DNA of 64,000 nt, taken from the NCBI RefSeq assembly GCF_003473485.1, contig NC_053045.1, positions 35,500,494 through 35,564,493 on the forward strand, given 5' to 3'. The notes beneath the pieces are model-generated. The model saw only the letters and a list, made by a program, of their open reading frames with translations. It had not been told where the DNA came from and did no database searches. The DNA comes from Medicago truncatula (lineage: Eukaryota; Streptophyta; Magnoliopsida; Fabales; Fabaceae). A program made the position numbers and the translations under genes. Positions 11,693-23,280 of the stretch are shown one piece after another. The stretch's first letter is position 1, and every line of letters begins with the position of its first letter.

Positions 11693-13461
11693 TTCTAAAT
11701 CAAATAACATATATATATTTCTAAATCAAATAACATATATATTATATTAATAAATATATAACATATATCATAACAAAATATCACTCCTCAAAATAAATCA
11801 TATAAATCACACAAATCATATAAGTATATTCTAAACTCATTTAAAATAATCAAATAATTAGAGAGGGCGTTACACTTACATCATAAGTTCTTATATTTGA
11901 TAAGCTATTTATGTTTGGATATGTACACTAAAAAGTACTTACATAAATTGAAGTGTTTGGATGTGACATTACATAAGCAATTATCGAAATTTTAAATATT
12001 TTTAATTTAACAAAAAAAATCAAAGAATCGAACCACAATTATCAAGATTTTTTTTGATAAAATTAATCAAGATGTAAAAAACAATATTATAATATATTAA
12101 TTATAATTATATATATATATATATTATATTCTAATCAATCTTCGTCCTTAAAAAAATATCAAAGTTACCTAATTGTATGCTACGTATACACTCTGCATAA
12201 ATAAACTTGAGAAATTATGATTGTAAACTTACCATATATATAGATATTAGTGTACAGTTTGTTATCAAAAAAAGACAAGTTAAGTTTTTTTTTTATTCAG
12301 TTTCATTTTGTTACGTAACAAAAAAAAAAAAATCTTCCTTAAAAAAAAAAAAAAATCTTAGTTACATGTGTTACTTTAGTAAGATAAGTATATAGCAATT
12401 TTGTTACTCATGCACGCCAAAGATAACTAACATTATAATTAAAATATATTTTTTTTTCTAAAAACAAAAAAATAAAATAAAATATATGTTTTGAAAAAGT
12501 GGATCCAGAGAGAATCGAAGGAGGTTACATAAATTCATAAGCTCCTTGTTAAGCTGGAGGGTAAGCTGAAAATTTAGGCTTATTAAAATATGGCATAAGC
12601 AGTTTATGAAACTATGATAAACTATTTTTATTTATTTACCCAAACACCTTTAAGAAGGCTTATGGGAGTAAGCCCGTATAAGCTCAAAATAAGCCAATCC
12701 AAACGGGGCCTAATTCAAGTAGCTTTTGAACTTATAGTTTTTAACTTTTTACATTTTCTTTCATTTTTTTAACCTTTAATATTATTTTTTATTTTTTTAT
12801 AAACAGAAAACTAGCCACGTTAAAAAGTAAACTACCCACGTATTATTCTGCACTACCTTAGTGCTCTTTTTATTTATAAACGGTTTCTCTTATATTTTTA
12901 TTACATATTTAGCATTTTTTTTCATAAAAAAAAATAAAAATAGAAAGATATGATAATGAAGTTGAGAAAATTTAATTAAAAAATATCTCAATTAAGTTCA
13001 TATATTATTCAAGTAGGTTTTGAACTTAAAGCTTATAGCTTTTTATATTCTCTTTCAATTTTAACCTCATTAATTTTATTTTATTTAATTTTTAATAAAA
13101 AAAAACTACACACATTTTCATGTAACTACCCACTTTAATTATAAAAAAATATATATAACCACCCACGTTACCACTGCTCATGTTGTAGTTTTTTTTATAT
13201 TTTCTTTGTTCCTTTTCTTATTACCTTGCTTCATAATTCATATAATATAATTATAATTTTAAATAAAATATACAATAAATAGTGAATCAAATGTTTAGTA
13301 AAAAAATGTCAATTGAATTTATAAAACACATTTATCATTTTAGAGATGAAAGTAATAATTTGAATATTTAAAAAGAAATAAATTAAGTATCAGCCACTTC
13401 AACAGTTAATTTTACCAAACAGATTATTTTTAATATGCGAGTTTTTCAGCTATAAGATATC

Positions 13462-13616
13462 ATCTACATCCTCTGGTCATTATTATAAGCAAAAATTTAC
13501 ATTTTAGATTCATTCATTAAATGATGTAAGTGATCTTTATTATAACCAACATACATCATTTAATGAATGAATTTAAAACATAGTTTTTTTACTTATAATA
13601 ATGATCAGATGGTATA
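13462..13616. mobile_element. Stowaway-like foldback MITE, degenerate
   Basis: The left arm (CTCTGGTCATTATTATAAGC..., from about 13469) and the right arm (...CTTATAATAATGATCAGATGG, to about 13613) are inverted copies. A second dyad lies around TCATTCATTAAATGATGTA and TACATCATTTAATGAATGA. It resembles the cleaner Stowaway-type element at 63653-63793. Confidence 0.6.
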
Positions 13617-13668
13617 TTAGTTTTTCTGCTATTGCTAACTTATAGCCTATTTTTACCAAAAGGAACCT

Positions 13669-14138
13669 AAGATCCCACACAATAGACTGTGTGTGTGCAC
13701 AATCAGCGAGTCAGTCGTACGAACTCGAAACAAATTGCAAATGAAAAATGTACGTGGACATTAAACACCAATCCAGAATTTTAGAAAGGCGAGGGATCTA
13801 ACCATGTATACCTATTGAACCCCGCCCTTATAAGTCAGTATTTTAGCTATTTTTGTATTAACAGTGCCATTAGTTATATATATATATATATATATTGATA
13901 AGGCAGTTGGTATGTGTGGTAAACTATCGGTTATTTTCTGTAGTCTCGGTGGCAGGTCGTATAGAAAAAAGGAGAGGGATGAATAAAATGTTGTTTAATT
14001 CATGTATAGGTAATTACACTAGGTATCAAAAAAAGATCGTTAAGAAGAAACAGTTACGCATAAAAAAATTATTAGAAAATTAAATTCAAATTAATTTAAT
14101 TTTTGGTTAAATTAAGATGACTCATATTTCAAAAGTAC
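13669..14138. other. Intergenic, no gene
   Basis: A (TA)n run lies at 13874-13894. The short open frame at 13895-14083 begins in this run, has no family signature and is not counted as a gene. Confidence 0.4.
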
Positions 14139-14155
14139 AAATTATAAAATAAAAA

Positions 14156-14236
14156 GTCCTCATGAGCTTAACTCAATTGGTATGGACAATGCATAATATA
14201 TGCAAGGTCGGAATTCAAACCCCGGCCACCACAAAA
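14156..14236 (+). mobile_element. Minimal tRNA-like SINE, 81 bp, with 17-bp target-site duplication
   Basis: It has a box A-like TTAACTCAATTGG followed by a box B-like GGAATTCAAACC and a short A tail. The 17-base word aaattataaaataaaaa flanks it at 14139-14155 and 14237-14253. It is not a functional tRNA gene: box B is mutated and no cloverleaf can be drawn. A diverged relative lies inverted at 27128-27216, and the longer SINE at 60425-60565 shares its head. Confidence 0.8.
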
Positions 14237-14253
14237 AAATTATAAAATAAAAA

Positions 14254-15328
14254 AGAAAATAGGTAAAAGTTAGTCATACAAGATCAAATTCATGTTACTC
14301 TTGCTCTCTTCAATTTCTTTTTATTCATTTTTTAAATGCACGAATTAAAGTATATATTAGTGGGACCTATTTATAGACTCTTTAGTTTACTACCAATGAA
14401 TGCATTAAGTCCTTAACAGAGACTTTCATTATAAATCTACTAATAATAAACATAGACCTTCGATTCGTCTTACCAATCGGATGTAAAAGGGTACAACGGC
14501 GAATGGTTTAAAATCTTGATGTGACTTGCACATTTATACTAAACATATCGATCAATGACCGTTTACAGAATTAAGTTATGTCAATTTCTCTTATGCATTA
14601 GAGAAATTAAAGAATGATTTAGTATTATTTTCGGCAGAATTTTCACCCACAAGAATGTGATGTTGTTGTTCTTTTTCTAAATGATTTTCTGCCTCCAAAG
14701 TATCTCTTTTGATAGAGAAGCTTATGTTCTTTTGGTGAAGAGAAACAACTAAAAGTTTCTTTATAAATAGGCACAATGGTATTACATCATTTCATTGAAC
14801 CAGAGAAGCTTATATAATCATTGCAACTTTCCAAGTTTATATTTTGGAAAGTATATTATAAGGACTCAATACTCCAACCCAACACCTACAAAAATACTAA
14901 AGGAAAATGCTAAAAGCTACAACAAAAAATTTCGTTGAAATTGCACGATCCATTCTTCCTTGTAATTAATCTTGTTAGAGAGTATTTCTTTGGCATTTGG
15001 CACTTGATCTTATAATGAGTTAAGTTTAAAACATGGATTTGGAGCATCTTTATGTGTTCTGATTCTTTCTATCGGTGCAACATTGACAATGATGGTGCTA
15101 CCGGCAACAACAATTTTAGATTAGGAGTAATTTATAACTTAATATATTATATTTTATATATCTTAGTTGATCTTTTATTTTATAAAACCATAAGCCAACA
15201 AGAAGAATGTCATTAACGAAGCAAATTGTGTGTTTAAGAGTATGTCGTGCATGAGTCGTGCAACAAATCTCTCGTACCATATGGCAAGACTCACCGCTAA
15301 ATGGGCCTCGGGTGTACATATAACTTAC
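14254..15328. other. Intergenic, no gene
   Basis: AT-rich sequence with no coding or recognised repeat signal. Open frames on the minus strand (14591-14776 and 15116-15376) are short and compositionally random. Confidence 0.35.
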
Positions 15329-15737
15329 GGCAAGTTCTATGGTACACCCAACAATTTGAGTGTATTGGTACACCAAATCCTTAAATTAATAGTTAAATGA
15401 GTTATTTTTTGTAGGAAATAATTATTTTCTATCACCTATAATTATAATAACTAAATCTTATTTACCGAAAACGTCAACGCAATAAAATTTGATTTTTCTG
15501 AATTTTTATTACTCATAATAGAGAACTTTGAGTATTTTTTACAATAAAATGTAAAAAAATTAGTATGATTTTTATAAAAAATGAAATGATGTTTTTTTTC
15601 ATATAAAATGATATTTTCTAAAATATATATATCAACAAACACCTATTTTCTTCATAAAAAATTATAGTTAATTTATAAAAATTATAAGCAAGAGTACCGG
15701 TACACCATAATTTACGGATGTACCATAGAAATCCCCC
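15329..15737. mobile_element. TIR element with an 8-bp target-site duplication
   Basis: The left end GGCAAGTTCTATGGTACACC and the right end GTACCATAGAAATCCCCC are inverted matches around CTATGGTACA. Inside each end is a GGTGTACC/GGTACACC word. The flanks read TAACTTAC and TAACTTAT (about 15321-15328 and 15738-15745). The size and duplication length fit a hAT-type or Mutator-type MITE. No protein is encoded. Confidence 0.6.
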
Positions 15738-15745
15738 TAACTTAT

Positions 15746-16357
15746 TTATAAATTCTCACATTTGTTAGGTGGTGGGACCAATATATGACTGGTTTCTTTC
15801 TTATTTTAATTGCGGGACCAACATGCCACCGAAGAGATATATGGTCCCTGTATAGGTGATGGTAAATAGGTATCATTTTTTCCCTTCTCTAACGAGGGTT
15901 TTAATAGATTGGAGTCCCTCTTAGATAAATAAATGACTCCCCATTGAAGATGTTTTTAGTCCCAACAAATTCTAAGAGATCGGTTAAACAATAATTAAGT
16001 TTCTTTGTGTACAAATATCTTTCCTTTGAAGCAATGAGTGTGTGGTTGATCTACAAAGACGTGGTCCATTTAGTCTAATAAAATCTCTTGGGATTCTTGA
16101 TGGAGACATATAAGGCTACAGCAGGTGGTGGTTCATGAGACCTTATCTCTATCAAATACCACATTAGCCATTCAATTCCGTAAGTACTGATATCCTTACA
16201 TACAGGTACCATATATAAATACACATCATTGTACTCTCAAATATGTCATAAAGCATCACATTTAAAAAAAAAAAAATACTTAACTGTGATATACAAATTC
16301 TTTGTTGAGAATCATTATTATATACTTGTGTTGTGTAACATAAAATTAAAGAGAAGT
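15746..16357 (+). promoter_or_regulatory. Upstream region of the 16358 SAUR
   Basis: A TATA box (CATATATAAATACAC, about 16210-16224) precedes the gene. The stretch 16021-16200 aligns with 41850-42010 and 45710-45900, which have no gene behind them, so it defines a SAUR promoter type distinct from the CATATG-CACATGG version. It has GGTGGTGGTTCATGAG in place of CCATGTGGTGGTTTGTGAG. Confidence 0.5.
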
Positions 16358-16603
16358 ATGGGTTTTGGTTTATTTGGTGTAAAAAGAGGTAGAGATGTAG
16401 TGCCAAAAGGGTGTGTTGCAGTGTATGTTGGAGAAAATATGAAGCGGTTCGTGATTCCTATTGGATGCTTGAATCAACCTTCATTTCAAGACTTGCTAAG
16501 CAAGGCAGAGGAAGAATTTGGGTACCATCATCCAATGGGTGGACTAACCATTCCTTGCAGTGAAGATTCTTTTTTAAACATCATATCATCAGTTGATTCT
16601 TAA
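16358..16603 (+). CDS. SAUR family auxin-responsive protein, 81 aa (short N-terminus)
   Basis: Single-exon SAUR. The ATG at 16358 gives [18 protein letters not shown], and translation further upstream in the same frame only crosses leader sequence. The N-terminal arm before VPKG is only 15 residues, the shortest in the cluster. The core contains [43 protein letters not shown] and [15 protein letters not shown], and the protein ends SSVDS. CLNQP replaces YLNQP and YHHP replaces YDHP. It stands alone between mobile elements, about 12.6 kb from the next intact SAUR to the left and 16.4 kb to the right. Its promoter type is shared with two gene-less copies at about 41.9 and 45.8 kb. Confidence 0.92.
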   Translation: MGFGLFGVKRGRDVVPKGCVAVYVGENMKRFVIPIGCLNQPSFQDLLSKAEEEFGYHHPMGGLTIPCSEDSFLNIISSVDS

Positions 16604-16970
16604 TAAAGACTACACGTTAGTTTTGAGTTTTGATAAACTATTTTGTAGATTCTTTTTCCCCTTTTATTTTTATGCAAAAGTGGAAAATGTAAGGGCACTG
16701 AGTTTTTTTAGCTCAGTTTTCTTTTTATTTTTATTATTGATCATGAAATTTCTGCATATATTATGGACTAAATTAAATTGAGTTGTGTTATTATTTTTTT
16801 GAAAGAGAAAAAAGAACAATATAGAAGTTGGAAAACATGTATCTATCTATCATTTAAGACGAGTGTTTATCTTTTTTATTTTATGAATAAAATTGGCTAC
16901 GTCTTAGACAAAAAAACTATAAACCCCTAAAAAAAATAGTACAAGAGGAATCTGTCAACAAAACATTTGA

Positions 16971-17127
16971 CAAAGTGGCAGGAGAAAACTCAAAAATCAT
17001 AAACTTAGCGTCCAAATTCAGCCCATATTTGGTGAGACAATCTGCAACTTAATTGTAATCTATGAGTCTGCGTACACTTGAATATTCCTAAAATCTCTAC
17101 TCCAAGCAATCTTCAATTCGTGTAAAA
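16971..17127 (-). pseudogene. Relic of a LINE-type RNase H domain
   Basis: Minus-strand translation gives HELKIAWSRDFRNIQVYADS then a stop, and, after a frame change, KVADCLTKYGLNLDAKF. These correspond to the ...DS strand and the NxVADxLA(K) segment of the RNase H-like domain common in plant LINE-derived proteins. The stop codon, frame change and short length show that it is dead. Confidence 0.6.
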
Positions 17128-19123
17128 TCACCAAAGTTCAGTTTCTAGTATAGAATACAGAACATAGAGTCATTTTTGCACCAAAACCAAATATAAAGCT
17201 CTCATATGTTATTTTGTTAGTTGTTTTTATGCATTTTTAGTAGAGTTCGGACGATTTTAAATGGTTTTGAAGCGAACAGAAAATGAGGAGACACGGAGAG
17301 CAACACTCGTGTCACGATTTTTGTACATCGTGACACTCGTGGCATGATTTATAACCAAATTGAAGAGCATCATCTCGCAAAAAATTGGGCCAAGATTTGA
17401 GGATCGTCTAGAAGAATTTCGAATTGGAATGTGTAATCGTGACATGATTTTTCAGTTACTGAAGTAGGATCTATTAAAGTCAGACATGTTTCTATGTAAC
17501 GGGTTCGAAAATTTTAGAGATAAAACACATTTGGAGCTGAAGAATTGGAGGTTTGGTAGGAAGCCATCAAAACTCACAGTGAGTCATCCAATTAATGTAA
17601 TGAATCATACTCTTAGCTTGTATTAGTTGTTTATGCTTCCATGAGTACATGTTAATTTTATATATATTGAAATAAAAGATATATAGATTGGCTATTATTC
17701 ACCAAAGTACATGTTAATTTTATATATATCGAAATAAAAAGTTATTATTTGAGTCATAACGAGTCATCTCATGTTTAGCACAAATCACTACACAAGTTTC
17801 TATAATAAGAAGCTCGCTTTCGAGTTCAGAGGATGACGATGTACTTGAGAATGTCGAAAAGTATCCTTTGTTATTTGTTCATATCAAAATAATTTCTTCT
17901 AAATTATATCCAAAACTATTTTTTGGGGTATCTAGGAGAAGTGGCAAGAAACACCAAAAAATCACGCACACAATATTCTGAGTACAAACTTGGGTGAAGA
18001 AGGTGTTTAGCTTAAAGGTATCAGTATTGTCAATATAGATAGACCTTATGAACAAACTAGTTTAAATTTAACAATTGATAAGATTATAAAAATAAAAAAT
18101 TTATTATTTTGACTGATATAAATATATTACAGTATTATTTATATGCAAAAAAATATAATATTTTTAAGGTATCAAATTAAAATTGTCTTTTTTTTTAGAG
18201 AAAATTAAAATTGTCTTTTTTTAGAGAAAATTAAGAGAGTTCCATTAATTTGTTTCTTTGATTTTTTAAAGACATTAGGAAACGGTAGGAAATAGATCAA
18301 TGAAGATGCGGATTAGAATCCTGTTTGTTTTTTTTTTCTTCCACCTAGAAAGGAAATATCTTCTGCTATTGGTTTAAGTTTTGGAAATTATTGGACAAGT
18401 CATCTCTCACCAGCATATAATTTGTTGTGGCCTTGTAACAAACAAAAATGCATGTAAAGATGCTGCTTGACTTCGAAATGAAGAATAAACTGTCATGAGT
18501 AAACAGGGCTTCACTCATTCAAGAGAATATGCAATTTCCAAGTTGTTTTTCGTGTTCTTCTCAAGTACTTGTCCTGCAAGTTATTTTGACTAAGAAAGCT
18601 ACCATATAGCTACTGATAATAGAATTGAAGATAAGTAAAGACCACAATTTGTGACAATGTTTCCCAACATTTTTAGTCAAAAAAGAGTTTCTGAACATTT
18701 AGGCTAATCATCTAAAAAGATGTCGTCAAAAACGTTGCTATGAATGCATAACAATTAGCCTAGATGCAGAGAAATTAAACTACTCTGCTAATTCAAAGAA
18801 TGTGAATCCAAAAAGAGCTTTGAATTCAAGTCCATGTGAAATCATTCGTCTCAACTTGTATTTGAAAGATTTTTTTAGCTGTCTATTGTCTTCATTTTTT
18901 ATTAAGCAAGAAATATAACTATATCTAAGGCATCAATATAAATATTAAAGACAGATCAAAATAGAGGTCATCCCCAAAAACCAATTGAGGCAATCAACTT
19001 CCTTATAAATATTAATAAATCCAAAATAAAAGTGCAGAAACTTTTTATAAAGTAGAAAAGTAAGAAAAAAAAAATAATATTGTCTAGCTATAACGGCTTA
19101 TTAAAGCTTATTTCCATTCTACT
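17128..19123. other. Intergenic, partly old SAUR flank
   Basis: There is no gene. Parts of 18290-18420 (CACCTAGAAAGGAAATATCTTC...GGTTTAAGTTTTGG) and 18600-18860 resemble DNA flanking SAURs near 34.55 kb and 36.3-36.5 kb, so a SAUR unit may once have stood here. The sequence between 17240 and 17470 has inverted words around CGTGACACTCGTGG but no clear element ends. Confidence 0.4.
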
Positions 19124-20555
19124 TTAATTTGGAGGAGGGAAGAAAATGGCATCAGCAGTCCTCTTTGAACGGAAGAGCTTCTCAACTTCTGGATCTACAT
19201 TGAAAGCAGCCTGCAGAACCGTAGGCGATAGCGCCTTCCACACCGAAGAACTTCCAGCCATGTGTGTAAATACAGGACTGCAAAAACAACAATCATAACC
19301 ACAGTAAGTATAAATAATAACAAACAAGAAAAGGATAACATTATATGCAATTTGATTGACAAGAAATAACCTTTAGGTAAGAAAAACTCACTTAGGGGTG
19401 GTGATGATAGAAAACCACTCCATTCCATCATTGTCAGCAATCTTCGAGACGACGAAGAACCTTGGAACAATGAACAAATCTCCGGACTTCAAAGTTGTCT
19501 CCAAAACTCTCTTACCATCAACACCAACAACCTGAACACGGCCGCTCCCTCTAACAATGTAAGTAACCTGTAAAGCAGAATCACAAGAGAAACCAGGAGA
19601 GCACATGGATCTTCCATCAATCCTCACAAGGTCAGCTCCTAAACCAACCTCACCAACCAAAGGAAGGTTCTTGGTGTTCAAGACAACAACCCTTCCACCA
19701 TTCTTAATATCAACATCCAATGGTGCCTCCAAACAGTTCAAAGCCATGCCTTTCTTGTGTTCCTCTTTAGGCTGAGGAAGGCTTATTTTTCCGTCAAGCT
19801 TCACAATCCCTTTAGCAGATTGCTTTCCAACAAGAGTCTTCACATTGTTCTCGTCCAAGTCCCAAGCTCTTCCCACAAACTCAGTTGAAAATCCAGTAAA
19901 GATTCCATTAGGACCAGTCAGGAAAAAATCAGTAAACTCACCAGCTTTGTGTGCTTTTGAAGTATCGCCAAGGAACAGAACAACTAACTCAGTGTCCTCT
20001 TTGTTGTACCACCATGTCACAACACCAAAAGGGAGTGCTAATGCATCACCCTCCTTAATTGCGACAACCTTCTCTTTTGATTCAGGTAGCACAATTCCAG
20101 CAACTCCACTTCCTGTATCAACAAATCTTTGCCATTAAGAATCTCAACAATTCTACTATACTATCAATATTGGTAATCACAATAGCAATATGAATTATGA
20201 AATACAAAATAAAATACTCAAAACACAAATTTAAATTGCTATCATAACCCCGATTAAGTGATCAACACAAAAACAATTAAAAACAATCATTCTAAATCAA
20301 AATTGATCAAAATAAAATAGAAATAAAAAAGATGAATTAGATGATGAAAGTTTATTTACCTTGAAGAACATAAGCAACCTTGGAAGAATCAGAATACCTT
20401 GGAACAGCAAAACCATTCTTGTGAAGAGCTAACTTGGCAGCACCAATGTTACCTTCACGCAACATAGGAAGTTCAGAAGGAGACCATGCATAGTACGATC
20501 CACCATCACCACCGTACACTTTCTTAGCCAATTGAGGAGAAAGATCGATATCCAT
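19124..20555 (-). CDS. Cytosolic two-cupin protein (glutelin type-D 1-like), three exons
   Basis: Exons are 20555-20360, 20112-19392 and 19277-19124. Introns have canonical ends (AG|GTAAAT...ACAG and GTGAGT...TGCAG) and the joined frame is 1071 nt, giving 356 residues, the usual length of this family. The start MDIDLSPQLAKKVYGGDGGS is typical. The N-terminal cupin spans about residues 1-170 (VAYVLQGSGVAGIVLP, GDALALPFGVVTWWYN). The C-terminal cupin spans about 200-345 (QVTYIVRGSGRVQVVG, GDLFIVPRFFVVSKIAD), and the end is SKRTADAIFFPPPN. It is related to 11S seed storage globulins but has no signal peptide and no acidic linker, so a cytosolic protein is likely; its biochemical role is not established. 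A TATA-like TATAAATACACC lies at about 20658-20669. It is an unrelated gene embedded in the SAUR cluster. Confidence 0.93.
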
Positions 20556-20694
20556 AGCAACAACACAAAAATTGAACGATCACACGAAAAAGCAAAGCAA
20601 AGGAAATTTGATGAAGAGAATAAATTTTGATGTGTTTTTGAGGGCATATAGTTTGGTGTATTTATAGGTAGAAGTGTAACAAACTGCATGTGTG

Positions 20695-21950
20695 TAGATA
20701 GTGTTAATCCGTAATTTAAAACTCGTTATCATCCAAATACTGTAACTATCATAGGGTTAAACTAAATAATAATATTTTTGAAAGATAATAACACTAACTA
20801 AAGGGGTGAATTTAAATTAGGATTAGGATGTTGTTACTCTTATCCTTTTTTTATCGTTTTTTTAATCAAGTATATCGTTTCTTTCTAATTATGACACTTG
20901 TTTAGAAAATCAAAAGTAGTAGATTTGTATCATTCAACAATATTTTAACTTTTAAAAATTCAAATTCATCACTTTTATCATTTTTCAATGCAATATTTAC
21001 ATTTTTTTTATCCTTTTAATCAATGTCTTAAGGGCACACTTTAGCATTTCCTTATTAATTATTAAAACTCTACAAAAATGATTAATTAATGTAGAATGAG
21101 TGTGTAGATAACCCTAACCCTAACCTAGTCGAGTCTTTGTAAAGTGGAGTGAATAGGTGCGGAAGGGAATGCGTCAAGATCGTGGAGGAAGAAATCTTTG
21201 ACCGAGAAGAAAGTGGAATGTTGATGGTGTTGGATGAAATTGAAAGATGAAAAAGGGAAACAAAACAAGGAAGAGAAATAGTGGAGAAGAACCGGAGTAC
21301 ATAGATGTGGCTTGGGAAGCGCAAATTGTCTTCCGATGCCGCCAACTCCCGAGAAGGAATCCGTGGAAAACTCGATACTACATAGGCTTAAAAGAAATTT
21401 TGGTCCCCCTATTTTAACTCAATCGGAATTTTTATCCCCCTTTATTAACAAACCACCATTTTAAGCCCCTTGTTTTGTATTTCTATTTTTTTTAATCCCC
21501 CATCATATTTGGTGATGTGTTACTCTCATTAATGATGTTTCAGTGACGTGTCAGCGCATGTTGGCTAATTCAGTTTCCGTGTCGAATTATAAATTACAAA
21601 AACTAATATCATTAATTATTAAAATAAGAAAAAGAATTAAATCATTAAAGTAAGGGGATCAAATTAAGGGAACGTAAACCCTAATTTCATTCATCCTCAT
21701 CCACATTACTTTCAAATCATCCTCTTCATTCTCTTTCTCTTTTGTGTTTTTTCGTTTTTGTTCTTCAAGCACATCAGAAGACATTCATTTTCGTTCATCC
21801 TCAATCTTTCTTTAAGCAGAAAACGAATTCAAAACAAACCCTAATTCATTTTAGAACCCCATTTGTTTTTGTTTTCGCATAAGCACATAAACTATTTCGT
21901 TTTCGTTCATTCACCTATCAAACATGTTCAATTCGAATTTCTCTTACTAA
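20695..21950. repeat. Direct duplication, copy 1 (partner at 22035-23280)
   Basis: From about 20700, words such as ATAGGGTTAAACTAAATAAT, GGTGAATTTAAATTAGGATT and CTCATTAATGATGTTTCAGT recur about 1.33 kb further on in the same order. The copies contain a TTTTGGTCCCCCTATTTTAACTC stretch like the ends of legume Mutator-type repeats. Open frames in both copies on the minus strand (21082-21345, 22436-22735) share low-complexity Ser/Leu/Phe stretches but differ by frameshifts; they are not supported as genes. Copy 1 starts just upstream of the cupin gene promoter. Confidence 0.6.
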
Positions 21951-22034
21951 GGCTTCGTTTGGTTATTATAACACGAACGGAACGGAGCAGAATGGAATGG
22001 TATGGAGCGGAATGAATAGATGCTCCATTCCATT
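21951..22034. mobile_element. Fragment of a TIR element between the duplicated copies
   Basis: GGCTTCGTTTGGTTATTATAACACG followed by GGAACGGAGCAGAATGGAAT-like words resembles one end of a common plant hAT-like MITE. No matching second end was found. Confidence 0.3.
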
Positions 22035-23280
22035 GTTAATCTATTATTAAAACTCGTTATTATCCAATACCGAGTTCGTAATTACGATAGGGTTAAACTA
22101 AATAATAATAATTTTGAAAGATAATAACAGTAAGTAAAGGGGTGAATGTAAATTAGGATTAGGATGTTGTTACTCTTATCTTTTTTCTGTTTTTTTTTTC
22201 TTTATAGTTTTTTTATTCAACTATATTGTTTCTTTCTATTTATTATAAAACTCGTTAAGAAAACTAAAAGTAGTAGGTTTTCATAGGATTCAACAATATT
22301 TTAAGTTTTCAAAAAGTTAAATTCATCACTTTTATCATTTTTCAATGCAATATTTCTATTTTTATCCTCTTAATAAATGTCTTAAGAGCACTCTTTAGCA
22401 TTTCATTATTAATTATTAAAACTCTACAAAAATTATTATTTAATGCAGAATGAGTGTGTAGATAACCCTAACCTGGTCGAGTCTTTTGAAAGTGGAGTGA
22501 TTAGTGGCGGAAGAGAATAATGCATCAAGAGAAGAATGGAGTGATAAGAAAGTAGAATGTTGATGGTGTTAGATGAAATTGAAAGATGAAAAGGGAAACA
22601 AAATGAGGAAGAGAAGAAGAGGAGAAGAATCGGAGTACGTAGACGTGGCTTAGGAAGCGCAAATTTTCTTCCAATGCCACCAACTCGTGAGAAGGAGTCC
22701 GTGAAAAGTTCAATATTACACATGCTTAAAAGCAATTTTGATCCACCTATTTTAACTCAATCGGAATTTTTATCCCCTTTTTTAAAACCACCATTTTAGT
22801 CCCTTGTTTTGTATTTCTTTGATTTTTTTAGTACCCCATCATATTTGGTGATGTGTCACTCTCATTAATGATGTTTCAGTGATGTGTCGGTGCATGGTGG
22901 CTAATTCAGTTTCCGTGTCAAATTATAGATTATAAAAACTAAATGATTATTATTAAAATAAGAAAAAGAATTAAATCATTAGAGGAAGAGATCAGAATGA
23001 GGGAATGTAAATCCTAATTTCATTCATCTTCGTCCACCTTCCTTTCGAATCATCCTCGTCGTTCTCTTTCTCTTTGGCATTTTTCGTTTTTGTTCTTCAA
23101 GCACATCAGACGCCATTCAATTTTGTTCATCCTCAATCTTTCTTTAAGTAGTAAACAAAGTCGAAACAACCCTAATTTGTTTTTGAATCCCCAATTGTTT
23201 TCGTTTTCGTATAAGCACATCAACTATTTCGTTTTCGTTTTCGTTTTCTCCTACTTAAGTCATGAATTCCAATTGCAGCA
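22035..23280. repeat. Direct duplication, copy 2
   Basis: Second copy of the 20695-21950 segment in the same orientation, diverged by many substitutions and small indels. It ends around the GTTTTCGTTTTCGTTTTC run near 23220-23250. No gene is supported. Confidence 0.6.

Larger units (their letters stand above)
8440..11874. mobile_element. LTR-like insertion of 3.4 kb (probable solo LTR) nested in the MITE
   Basis: It starts TGTAACACCCCG and ends GGGCGTTACA, giving TG...CA ends with short inverted complementarity, and is flanked by the 5-base duplication CTTAC (8435-8439 and 11875-11879). The sister MITE at 59530 has an uninterrupted site here (around 59585-59605), which proves the insertion. 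There is no long open frame, primer-binding site or second LTR, so a solo LTR fits best; a large non-autonomous element is possible. Inside are a 40-base tandem array, a GGAGGACAAAGCTCC array, CTCGC/GCGAG palindromes and long TA runs. Confidence 0.75.
8373..12710. mobile_element. Tourist/PIF-Harbinger-type MITE, split by an LTR-like insertion
   Basis: Its ends are GGCTCCGTTTGGAT and ATCCAAACGGGGCC in inverted orientation, flanked by the 3-base duplication TAA at 8370-8372 and 12711-12713, which is typical of PIF/Harbinger-related MITEs. The element is interrupted at 8440-11874. Without that insertion it is about 0.9 kb and aligns with the uninterrupted copy at 59530-60230. No transposase is encoded. 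Confidence 0.8.
8241..13668. mobile_element. Possible outer DNA element enclosing the nested MITE
   Basis: GGCTGTGTTTGGTAACACAAATAGG-like sequence starts at 8241, and an inverted, imperfect match lies at about 13634-13668, around the TTTGGTA and ATAGGCTA words. This suggests terminal inverted repeats of a larger host element into which the MITE at 8373 inserted. The segment 12711-13100 holds a partial internal repeat (AAGTAGCTTTTGAACTTA against AAGTAGGTTTTGAACTTA, spaced about 300). No target-site duplication is evident, so this is tentative. Confidence 0.35.

Noticed and set aside
17257..17445. 62-codon minus-strand frame with Arg/Ser-rich start
   Set aside because: It lies among inverted CGTGACACTCGTGG words, has no recognisable domain and is not conserved anywhere else in the window.
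21109..21127. Telomere-like ACCCTAACCCTAACC
   Set aside because: Only about two units, of a type that differs from the plant CCCTAAA repeat, and absent from the duplicate copy at 22.46 kb.
22436..22735. Minus-strand open frame with similarity to 21082-21345
   Set aside because: Both lie in the direct duplication, are low-complexity and differ by frameshifts, so there is no sign of protein selection.
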